Positions 1 to 5,996 of a DNA stretch of 6,980 nt are shown here, one piece after another. Both the position numbers and the translations under genes were made by a program. The stretch spans positions 1 through 6,980 of the forward strand of contig CAYSLU010000151.1 in the NCBI GenBank assembly GCA_964431965.1. The letters run 5' to 3'. Positions within the stretch are counted from its first letter, which is position 1; each line of letters starts with the position of its first letter. The DNA comes from CAYSLU01 sp964431965 (GTDB lineage Bacteria > Verrucomicrobiota > Kiritimatiellia > CAIKKV01 > CAYSLU01). The notes beneath the pieces are model-generated. The model saw only the letters and a program-made list of their open reading frames with translations. It was not told where the DNA came from and made no database searches.

Positions 1-1311
1 CAGCGGCCCGTGCGCGCGCCGCCAGCGGGCGGCGAGCGCGGCGGTGTAGGCGGCCATGGCGACCACGCTGGCGGCGGCGACGCCGGCCTCGCCCAGCCAC
101 GCCGCACCGCCCACGAACAGCGGGATGGCCGCGAGCGTGACGATCGTTCCGATGACGGCGGGGGTGACCGTATCCTGGCCGGCGTAGAACGCGCGCCCGA
201 CGATCTGCTGGATGCCCCAGCAGAAGACCACGATGAGGAACAGACGGAGCAGGGCCGCGGTGCGGGCCGCCGCGGCTGCGTCGAACTGTCCTTGCCGGAA
301 CACGAGCGTAACCGTCGGCCCCGCGGCGACCATCATCCAGACCGACAGCGGGATCAGCAGGAGCAGGGTCGACCGGATCGCCCCGTTGACCGTGGCGTGG
401 AACCGGTCGCGCTCGCCGCGGGCCAGCAGCTCGGCGAGGAACGGGAACGACGCCACGCCGGCGGCCTGCGCGACTGCGCCGACGGGCACCATCATGATGC
501 GGCGCGCGTAGTTCAGGCAGCTGACCGCGCCTGCGCCGCCCAGGGAGCCGAAGACCCGCACGAGCTGCTCGTCCCACACGACGATCGACTGCGCGAGCAT
601 GAGCGGGACGGCGAGCGCGAAGAACCGGCGCAGCAGGGGGTGGGCGAGCGTCCAGCGCAGGGGCAGCCCTTCGCCGGAGAGGGCGACGAGGCACGGGAGG
701 AGAAAGCTGCCGAGCGCCGCGCCCGCGAGCACGCCCCAGCAGAATCCTTCCATGCCGCCGCTGCGGAACGCCACGCCGAACGCGATGATCGAGAGGTTGT
801 AGACGAGCGGGGCGAGCGCGGGGGCGACGAACTGCTTGCGCATGTAGAGCACCGCCATGACGCACGAGCCGGCCAGGAAGAACACCTGGGCGGGGAGGAT
901 GATGCGCAGGAAGAGCGCCAGGCGCGCGGCGCCGTCGGGCGGCAGGCCCGGGGCGGCCAGCCGGGCGAGCTGGGGCGCCAGCACCTCGGCCAGCAGAGTC
1001 AGCGCGGCGATGGCGGCGACGGTCCAGAGGAAGATGCACGAGAACAGGCGCCACCCGTCCGCGCGATCCTCGGCGAAGCGGCGCGAGAGCAGCGGGATGA
1101 GCGTGATGGAGAAGTAGCCGCCCGCCAGGAGGTAGTTGATGAAATCGGGAATCACGAACGCGGCGAAGTACACGTCGGCTTCCGGCGAGGCGCCGAAGTA
1201 GTACGAGACCACTTTGTCCCGCACCAGCCCCATGACGCGGGAGAGCAGCACGCTGATCCCCAGGATCAGCGCCGCCGTGCCCATCGCCTGATTGCGCTTC
1301 CAGAACGCCAT
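1..1311 (-). CDS. murJ: Lipid II flippase MurJ (MviN family), 3' end outside window
   Basis: This gene encodes a polytopic inner-membrane protein of the MurJ/MviN family (MOP superfamily), which flips lipid II to the outer face of the cytoplasmic membrane for peptidoglycan synthesis. Reading from the ATG at 1309-1311 gives 437 codons without a stop up to the window edge; the family usually has about 500-530 residues, so roughly the last TM helices are missing. The N-terminus has the family signature: SRVMGLVRD (residues 24-32), the YFG/ADVYFAAF stretch (39-52) and LLAGGYFSITLIPLLS (61-76), matching the SRVLGFARD...FAEGAFSQAFVP pattern that I recall from the E. coli protein. Arg25, Arg31 and Asp46 fall where conserved charged residues line the MurJ cavity, and a later NYARRIMMVPVGAVAQA segment matches the YADRLMEFP helix. 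No clear Shine-Dalgarno precedes the ATG. It starts 21 bp after mntP and is probably in the same transcript. Confidence 0.95.
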   Translation of the reverse strand, partial: MAFWKRNQAMGTAALILGISVLLSRVMGLVRDKVVSYYFGASPEADVYFAAFVIPDFINYLLAGGYFSITLIPLLSRRFAEDRADGWRLFSCIFLWTVAAIAALTLLAEVLAPQLARLAAPGLPPDGAARLALFLRIILPAQVFFLAGSCVMAVLYMRKQFVAPALAPLVYNLSIIAFGVAFRSGGMEGFCWGVLAGAALGSFLLPCLVALSGEGLPLRWTLAHPLLRRFFALAVPLMLAQSIVVWDEQLVRVFGSLGGAGAVSCLNYARRIMMVPVGAVAQAAGVASFPFLAELLARGERDRFHATVNGAIRSTLLLLIPLSVWMMVAAGPTVTLVFRQGQFDAAAAARTAALLRLFLIVVFCWGIQQIVGRAFYAGQDTVTPAVIGTIVTLAAIPLFVGGAAWLGEAGVAAASVVAMAAYTAALAARWRRAHGPL

Positions 1312-1332
1312 GTTTAACCGCGGCCCCGGGCG

Positions 1333-1890
1333 TTACGCCGTGAGGTGCCGGAAGAGGATCATGGAGCCGATGGCGATCAGGATGATCCCGCCGGCCGCCT
1401 CGATCCATTTCTCGAAGAAGTGGCCGAACCGCTGCCCGATGAACCCACCGGCCAGGCACATGGCGAACGTGATGACCCCGATGACAACGGCCGGCAGGAG
1501 AATCGCGACCTGGAGGAAGGTCAGGCCCAGGCCGACGGCCAGCGCATCGACGCTCGTCGCCACCGACAGCACGAGCAGGGTGTAGATGCTGTGCGGATCG
1601 TCGGCGCTGTCCTCCCCGAGAGAGAACGCCTCATAGATCATCTTGGCGCCGATCGCCAGCAGCAGCCCGAAGGCGACCCAGTGGTCGAGCGCGGCGATGT
1701 ACGGGCGCAGCCCCATCCCCGCCAGCCAGCCGATCACCGGCATCACGGCCTGGAAGAGCCCGAAGAAGAGAGCCGTGCGGAGCGCGTGGAACACGTGCAG
1801 ACGCTTGATCTGGAACCCGGTTGCGATCGAGACGGCGAATGCGTCCATCGACAGCCCCAAGGCGATGAGCACGATGGTGAGTATCGGCAT
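1333..1890 (-). CDS. mntP: Manganese efflux pump MntP
   Basis: A complete 185-residue membrane protein of the MntP (YebN) family, which exports Mn2+ from the cytoplasm; the usual length is about 185-190 residues. Two homologous halves are visible. Each begins with a helix carrying the signature aspartate: LGLSMDAFAVS (Asp16) and SVATSVDALAVGLGL (Asp115). Other family hallmarks are LFFGLFQAVMPVIGWLAG (41-58) and GAKMIYEA (81-88). About six hydrophobic helices are apparent, with a charged loop at about 90-101 between the halves. The start is the ATG at 1888-1890, giving the expected MPILTIVLIALGLSMDAFA N-terminus. No Shine-Dalgarno precedes it, but a promoter-like pair sits just upstream, so the transcript may be leaderless. 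It is followed by murJ after 21 bp. I see no resemblance to the yybP-ykoY manganese riboswitch in the 69-bp leader space, which is too short for one. Confidence 0.95.
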   Translation of the reverse strand: MPILTIVLIALGLSMDAFAVSIATGFQIKRLHVFHALRTALFFGLFQAVMPVIGWLAGMGLRPYIAALDHWVAFGLLLAIGAKMIYEAFSLGEDSADDPHSIYTLLVLSVATSVDALAVGLGLTFLQVAILLPAVVIGVITFAMCLAGGFIGQRFGHFFEKWIEAAGGIILIAIGSMILFRHLTA

Positions 1891-1959
1891 GGCGGCGGAT
1901 TATTCCGGAAATCGGCTTCCATGGGAAGTCTGTTGGGCTATCATCTGCCCGGGAGATCC
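1891..1959. promoter_or_regulatory. Divergent promoter region between mntP and the DUF1835 gene
   Basis: This 69-bp gap must hold the start signals for both flanking genes unless they are read from farther away. On the minus strand, TTCCCA (1922-1927) and AATAAT (1899-1904) are 17 bp apart and resemble -35 and -10 boxes (4/6 and 5/6). Transcription would start about 2 nt before the mntP ATG, fitting its lack of a ribosome binding site. On the plus strand, TATCAT (1939-1944, 5/6 to a -10) is placed to start the DUF1835 mRNA near its GGGAGA, although its -35 is poor. Two symmetrical TTCC/GGAA elements are present, TTCCGGAA (1903-1910) and CTTCC-ATG-GGAAG (1916-1928); they could bind a regulator. 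All assignments are by consensus matching only. Confidence 0.35.
1951..1956 (+). promoter_or_regulatory. Ribosome binding site deciding the DUF1835 start
   Basis: GGGAGA ends 3 nt before the ATG at 1960-1962 (GGAG is 4 nt away), and this supports that start over the in-frame ATG at 1921, which would add 13 residues with no similarity to the family N-terminus and has no purine-rich site before it. Confidence 0.6.
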
Positions 1960-2847
1960 ATGAGCGGCGTCCTTCACATAACGAGCGGCGACATCGCCGG
2001 GGCCGCGCTGGCGAAGGCCGGCCTGCCGGGCGAGGTGTTCGTCTGGCACGACATCCTGTACGAGGGGCCCCGCCAGCCGGGCTGGCCGGACGAGGAGACG
2101 CTCCAGGCGCGGGCGCGGTTCCTGGAGCAGGCGACAGGTGGAGGGCTGGGGTATGACCTCGTCATCCGCACGCTTCGCGCCCAGTATGCGCGACTCGAGC
2201 GGATGGACCGGCAGGCGGGCATCGTCCTCTGGTTCGACGCCTGCCTGTTCGACCAGGCCATGCTGGCCCACATCCTGGCCTGTCTGGGGCGGGGCGGGCC
2301 GGGCGGCGTGGAACTGCTCTGCGTCGATGCCTTTCCCGGAATCGATCCGTATGACGGGCTGGGTCAGCTGCAGCCCGAGCAGATGGCATCGGTGTACGGT
2401 CGAAGGCGCGCCGTCACGGATGCCCAGATGCGGTACGCCGGGCGCGTGGACCGCGCGTTTGCGGTTCAGGATCAGGCCGAGTTCGCCCGGCTGGCCGCCG
2501 GATCGGACGCGCCGCTCCCGTGGGTGCCCGCGGCTGTGGCCCGCTGGATGCAGGAGCGACCCGACGCGCGAACCGGGCTCGGTCGTCTGGAGCAGCTTGC
2601 GCTGGATGCCATCCGCGCCGGGAACGAGGTTCCCGCGCGGATCCTCGCGGCCGTCTCTGCGCGGGAGGCGCACCCCCGGTACTGGGGCGACACGACGCTC
2701 TGGGCGAGAATCAACGGCCTTGCCGAGCGCCAGCCGCCGCTCGTGCGGATCGAGGGCCCGACGCCGCGTCTGCCGCAGTGGGACGGCTTGGCGGAGCTGA
2801 GCCGGTTCCGGATTCTGCCGTCCCCCGTCGGCGGCTCCGGAACGTAG
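1960..2847 (+). CDS. DUF1835 domain-containing protein
   Basis: A 295-residue soluble protein of unknown function that I recognise as DUF1835 from its motifs. LHITSGDIAG (residues 5-14) and VWHDILYEGP (28-37) form the N-terminal signature; IVLWFDACLFDQAMLAHIL (88-106) and VELLCVDAFP (117-126) follow in the same alpha/beta domain. The C-terminal part has the usual partner segment, LGRLEQLALDAI (207-218), then HPRYWGDTTLWARINGLA (238-255) and PLVRIEG (260-266). It has no signal peptide or membrane segment, so it is probably cytoplasmic. The chosen ATG puts the LHIT motif five residues from the N-terminus, as is usual. It is the only plus-strand gene here, divergent from mntP and convergent with the GH42-like gene, and has no operon partner in view. 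The reaction or role is not established for the family as far as I know, and the neighbours do not suggest one. Longer frames extending upstream run antisense to mntP and are not part of the gene. Confidence 0.88.
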   Translation: MSGVLHITSGDIAGAALAKAGLPGEVFVWHDILYEGPRQPGWPDEETLQARARFLEQATGGGLGYDLVIRTLRAQYARLERMDRQAGIVLWFDACLFDQAMLAHILACLGRGGPGGVELLCVDAFPGIDPYDGLGQLQPEQMASVYGRRRAVTDAQMRYAGRVDRAFAVQDQAEFARLAAGSDAPLPWVPAAVARWMQERPDARTGLGRLEQLALDAIRAGNEVPARILAAVSAREAHPRYWGDTTLWARINGLAERQPPLVRIEGPTPRLPQWDGLAELSRFRILPSPVGGSGT

Positions 2848-2901
2848 GGGGGCTCACCGGGGCCGCCACGTCTGCGCGGCGTGCCTGGTTCGTCACCGTC
2901 C

Positions 2902-2922
2902 GGCGCGCTCGGCGAGCGCGCC
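2902..2922. terminator. Hairpin between convergent genes, possible bidirectional terminator
   Basis: GGCGCGCTC (2902-2910) and GAGCGCGCC (2914-2922) form a perfect 9-bp GC-rich stem with a GGC loop. It lies in the 90-bp gap between the convergent ends of the DUF1835 gene (2847) and the GH42-like gene (2938), the expected place for a shared terminator. No T-run follows on either strand, so it is not a canonical intrinsic terminator; it may act with a protein factor, protect 3' ends, or be fortuitous in GC-rich DNA. Confidence 0.5.
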
Positions 2923-2937
2923 CTGCCGGGATACCCG

Positions 2938-5010
2938 TCAGTCGATCAGCAGGACTGCCACTTCCAGGTAGGCGAGGCGGATCGGGACGCGGAGGCGGAA
3001 TGCGCGCCGGCCGGCCTTCTCGATCCGGGCGCGGGACGCCTTCCACCGGCCCTTCGGACCGAGCACCCGCACGCGCCGCGGGGTGAAGCCGGGCGCACCG
3101 ATGCGAAGGGTCAGTCCGTCGATGGCATCAGCCATCAGGTTGGCCACTCCCGCGATGAGCCGCCCGTCCTGCCGGATGGCCAGCGGGTAGGCCTGGGGCG
3201 CATCCTCCATCAACATCGGCAGGGCGCAGCGCCCGGCCCACTCGAGGGCGGCGGTGAGTTGCGCCTGGCGCGCCCGGCACATGAACGAGGGCGACTCCAA
3301 CGGCGGGAAGGCGATGCCGAGGCTCATGGTGGCGCCAGCCTGGCTGTCCAGCGGGACGACAATCACCCGTCCCCCGAGCCGGTTCTCGAACAGGGCCACG
3401 CCGTGCCCCCGGTCCTCGCCGCGGTGCCCGTGAAGGCGCGAGATGATGCGCGCGCCCGAAGCCCACTCGAACTGTGCGTTCACCGATGTCCACCGCGCGT
3501 TGATCACATCGCCCGCCGGGCCGCCGAAGGCCGCGTCGGTGATCACTTCCAGGGAGCCGGCCGCATCGGGCTTCCGACTGACCAGCCCGGCGAGGTCGCC
3601 GCGTCCCATGCGGATCAGCGAGTCGGCGGCGCGCGCGTCGAGCAGGACGCCCCGGGAGAAGACGGCATTGAGCTCGTCCGGCGGCAGGCATTCGATCTGC
3701 TCGCCCGCGAAGGCGGTGACGGTTCCGGTGCCGTAGCGCGTGGCGATCCCCAGGAGCGGCAGCACCTGGTCCCACGGCCGCTGGCGGAACGCGAATATGG
3801 GCTTCGGCTGGTCGGCCACACCGCGCGAATAGCGAGCCACGTCCTCGTTCCAGTAGACGCCCACGCCGTCGGCCTGCTCGGGCCGGACGCCGAGGTCCGC
3901 GATGGCCTGCAGCCGGGGCTTGATGCCGCCCAGCACGGGCGTCCAGGTGTCCTCCCGGGCAATCTCCAGGTCGAGGCGCCCACCGAAGCGGTAGATCGAG
4001 AACGTCATCTCCCGCGCGCCGATCAACTGACCGAGCTCGAGGTCCGCACGGACCAGGGCCACGGACTTGTTGAAGCGGGAGTGCGGGTAGTTCTCGATCT
4101 CCGGGGCGATGAGCGAGCCCGGCGGCAGTGCGGCGATGCCGAGGCGGGCGCTGTTGAGGGCCGAGGCGACGCTGGCGCCGTTGCCCTCGACGTAGGGGCC
4201 GATGCCCGGCCGGAACGTGGGCGTCGGCGCGCCGAGCGCGTCGCGCAGCTCAGCCCACCGGCGGCCTTCGGCCGTGTGGACGTCCGGCGTCGAGTGCATG
4301 AGCGAGACCGACGTGTCCGGGCTGACCTCGTGCACCGCGCCGGCGATGGAGCTGACGATCTCCAGCATGAGCACCCTCTGGTAGTCGAGCCACTGGTCGC
4401 GGACCGGGTTCGGCGCGTCCGCGAGGATGCCCGTGAGCAGCTCGGGGCGCGTCCACGTCCGGCCGGTCCGGCGCGCCATCTCTGCGAGGCACGCCTCGCA
4501 GAAGCACGGAGCATGGAGGTCGGCGCGCATCGTCATGCGTACGTCGTCGTCTATCCAGATCCGGTCCGGCTGCAGCCGGGCATAGGTCGTGTAGAGGCGC
4601 AGCACGTGTGCGCGCCAGTCCGGGCAGGCCGGGCAGGCGGCGCTCACGCTCTGGCGGCCGTCGATGCCGACCGCCCACCGGAAGCGGAACCGGTCGCGCA
4701 GGTCGCGGCGGAGGCCGGGAAACTCGCTGAACGAAACGGTCCACCACACGTTGATCGAGGGGGCGACTCCGGCCTTGCGGAGCCGCTTGAAGACCGGCGC
4801 CAGCATGCGGGCCACGGCCTCGTTCTCGGCGTCAGTCCCAAGTCCGGGCGAGCGCTCCTCGGCGTGCGGGACGAAGAACATCACCTCGTCGATCCGGCCC
4901 GCGCGGATCACGTGCCAGAGGGCGCGCTCCTCGCGGACGTGGTTCTCGGGGGTGAGGGTGACGCGGAGGTGGTAGCGGACGGGGAGCGACGGGGTGGCGT
5001 GCTGGTTCAT
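2938..5010 (-). CDS. GH42-like glycoside hydrolase family protein (uncharacterised)
   Basis: A 690-residue protein that I read as a distant relative of clan GH-A, family 42 (beta-galactosidase type). Residues about 10-350 look like a (beta/alpha)8 barrel. CPAC (126-129) and, about 40 residues later, CFCEAC (169-174) reproduce the C...CxCxxC spacing of the zinc cluster described in Thermus A4 beta-galactosidase. Glu306 in EIENYP matches the GH42 nucleophile motif MENxP. Just before the cysteine cluster, where GH42 has its acid/base NE, this protein has WIDDD (152-156). Residues about 375-560 (GVGVYWNED, GVLLDARAADSL, GGRVIVVPLDS) resemble the GATase-like middle domain, and 600-690 a small beta domain. 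There is no signal peptide, so it is probably cytoplasmic. GAGG lies 6 nt before the ATG. It follows the amidohydrolase pair after 164 bp and may share a pathway with it. Hydrolase activity is inferred; the substrate is unknown. Confidence 0.75.
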   Translation of the reverse strand: MNQHATPSLPVRYHLRVTLTPENHVREERALWHVIRAGRIDEVMFFVPHAEERSPGLGTDAENEAVARMLAPVFKRLRKAGVAPSINVWWTVSFSEFPGLRRDLRDRFRFRWAVGIDGRQSVSAACPACPDWRAHVLRLYTTYARLQPDRIWIDDDVRMTMRADLHAPCFCEACLAEMARRTGRTWTRPELLTGILADAPNPVRDQWLDYQRVLMLEIVSSIAGAVHEVSPDTSVSLMHSTPDVHTAEGRRWAELRDALGAPTPTFRPGIGPYVEGNGASVASALNSARLGIAALPPGSLIAPEIENYPHSRFNKSVALVRADLELGQLIGAREMTFSIYRFGGRLDLEIAREDTWTPVLGGIKPRLQAIADLGVRPEQADGVGVYWNEDVARYSRGVADQPKPIFAFRQRPWDQVLPLLGIATRYGTGTVTAFAGEQIECLPPDELNAVFSRGVLLDARAADSLIRMGRGDLAGLVSRKPDAAGSLEVITDAAFGGPAGDVINARWTSVNAQFEWASGARIISRLHGHRGEDRGHGVALFENRLGGRVIVVPLDSQAGATMSLGIAFPPLESPSFMCRARQAQLTAALEWAGRCALPMLMEDAPQAYPLAIRQDGRLIAGVANLMADAIDGLTLRIGAPGFTPRRVRVLGPKGRWKASRARIEKAGRRAFRLRVPIRLAYLEVAVLLID

Positions 5011-5016
5011 TTCAGT

Positions 5017-5020
5017 CCTC
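5017..5020 (-). promoter_or_regulatory. Ribosome binding site of the GH42-like gene
   Basis: GAGG on the minus strand is separated by 6 nt from the ATG at 5008-5010. The good spacing supports this start and the MNQHATPSLPVRYHLRVTL N-terminus. Confidence 0.65.
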
Positions 5021-5055
5021 GGTCATGCATTGACTTCAGGGATATACCCGAACGG

Positions 5056-5136
5056 CCCCGTCATCCTGAGCGCAGCGAAGGATCTCGTGCCGCGCGGTGC
5101 GGCCGGAGATTCTTCGCTGCGCTGCGAATGACGGGG
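5056..5136. repeat. Long imperfect palindrome of the CCTGAGCGCAGCGAAGGATCT type
   Basis: The arms 5056-5086 and 5106-5136 are inverted copies of each other over 31 bp with 27 matches, separated by a 19-nt GC-rich centre. The core, GTCATCCTGAGCGCAGCGAA, and its partner, TTCGCTGCGCTGCGAATGAC, belong to a dispersed repeat type that I recall from many bacterial phyla, where it sits between genes and yields spurious translated strings such as PERSEGS and FAALRMT. It fills half of the 164-bp gap between the second amidohydrolase (5175) and the GH42-like gene (5010). On RNA it would form a very stable hairpin in either direction and could attenuate or terminate transcription between them, or stabilise mRNA ends. 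No transposase is present; it may be a non-autonomous mobile palindrome. Confidence 0.85.
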
Positions 5137-5174
5137 GGATCGCCGCGCGTGCATGCGTTCGCAAGGCATACCCC

Positions 5175-5996
5175 CTACGCGGATCGGCTTGTGCATTTCA
5201 ACATCGAAGGGTCGTACCACGCCGTGCGCTCCATGAGGCGGACGGCGTTTTCGCCGAGTATCCGGCGCTTGTCCGAGTCGTCGATCTCGGCATAGGCGAT
5301 CATGCCGATGCCGAACGAAAGGCAGAAGAGCCCGAAATCGCTCCCCACGAGCAGGCGGTCGGGGCGCGGCGTGGCGGCCAGCTCCGCGGTCACGCTGTCC
5401 GGCGTCATGGCGGCGCAGGTGCAGACGTTGAGGTTCGGGTGGTCGGCGGTCAGGCGGAAGATCGCCGGGTCGAGATGGCCGGGCATGAAGGCGACGTCGG
5501 GATAGCGCTCGAGGGCGGCCCGCAGGGCGGGGATGTCCGTGAAGCAGTGATTCATGTAGACGAGCCGGCGCTCATCCAGAAGCTCGAAGATCGGCTGGAG
5601 GAAGTCGCTTTGCACCGTGTACGGCGGCTGGCTGTAGCGGTGCATCTTGACGCCGATGCAGGGCCCTCGGTCCAGGCAGCGCTTCAGTTCCGCGAGGCAC
5701 GCGCCGGGCTCGTTCGCTGAGAGGGTGCAGTAGGGGATGATCCGCTCCGGGTGCGCATCGGCCAGGTCGAACACGAAGTCATTCTTGACCCGCATGGGTG
5801 CCGCGTAGCCCGGATCGGACGCGGTCATCCACACCATGTCGCAGCCGAACCGGTCCATTTCGCCGACGAGGCGGCCGTAGTCCAGGGACCACGGGACGAC
5901 CGTGTCCATCCACGGCCCGAAGTGGCCGTGCACATCGACGAAAGGCGTGAAGTCGAGGGGCTCTCCGGACCGGACCGCATCGCGGATCGTTTTCAT
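5175..5996 (-). CDS. Amidohydrolase_2 family metal-dependent hydrolase
   Basis: A 273-residue protein of the amidohydrolase_2 (PF04909-type) family, cytoplasmic TIM-barrel enzymes that hydrolyse lactones or C-N bonds, or decarboxylate aromatic acids. The metal-site pattern is intact: FVDVHGHFG at the first strand (Asp21, His23, His25), GVKMHRYSQ (Lys117, His119), VYMNHCF (His150), AFMPGHLD (His174) and the closing LLVGSDFG (Asp220), followed by an ILGENAVRLM tail (246-255) typical of the family. The length is near the lower end for the family. The ATG (5994-5996) overlaps the TGA of the upstream gene as ATGA, with GGAGGG 6 nt upstream, so translation is coupled and the start is secure. A 534-codon open frame extends farther upstream in this frame but is antisense-like to nothing real: it is simply a second frame of the upstream gene. 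The substrate cannot be named; possible members of this family include lactonases, decarboxylases and amidases. Confidence 0.9.
   Translation of the reverse strand: MKTIRDAVRSGEPLDFTPFVDVHGHFGPWMDTVVPWSLDYGRLVGEMDRFGCDMVWMTASDPGYAAPMRVKNDFVFDLADAHPERIIPYCTLSANEPGACLAELKRCLDRGPCIGVKMHRYSQPPYTVQSDFLQPIFELLDERRLVYMNHCFTDIPALRAALERYPDVAFMPGHLDPAIFRLTADHPNLNVCTCAAMTPDSVTAELAATPRPDRLLVGSDFGLFCLSFGIGMIAYAEIDDSDKRRILGENAVRLMERTAWYDPSMLKCTSRSA

Noticed and set aside
10..1317. A long plus-strand open frame of about 435 codons, rich in Arg, Glu, Gly and His
   Set aside because: It lies exactly antisense to murJ, has a low-complexity composition typical of a GC-rich shadow frame, and matches no family, whereas the minus strand gives a clear MurJ sequence.
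1345..1959. Upstream extension of the DUF1835 frame, adding about 205 residues
   Set aside because: The extension runs antisense to mntP and is low-complexity, and the DUF1835 motif begins five residues after the ATG at 1960, which has its own ribosome binding site.
1891..1959. Manganese riboswitch (yybP-ykoY type) before mntP
   Set aside because: The gap is only 69 bp and shared with a divergent gene, and I see none of the conserved internal-loop sequence.
1900..2673. A 257-codon minus-strand frame opposite the DUF1835 gene
   Set aside because: It has no recognisable motif, and the plus strand encodes a clear DUF1835 protein across the same stretch.
5023..5220. A 65-codon minus-strand frame across the palindrome
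   Set aside because: Its sequence is mostly translated repeat (SQRSEES, FAALRMT), a known kind of spurious reading frame.
2881..5295. An 804-codon plus-strand open frame
   Set aside because: It is antisense to the GH42-like gene, has shadow-type composition, and ends by reading through the intergenic palindrome (PERSEGS/FAALRMT strings).
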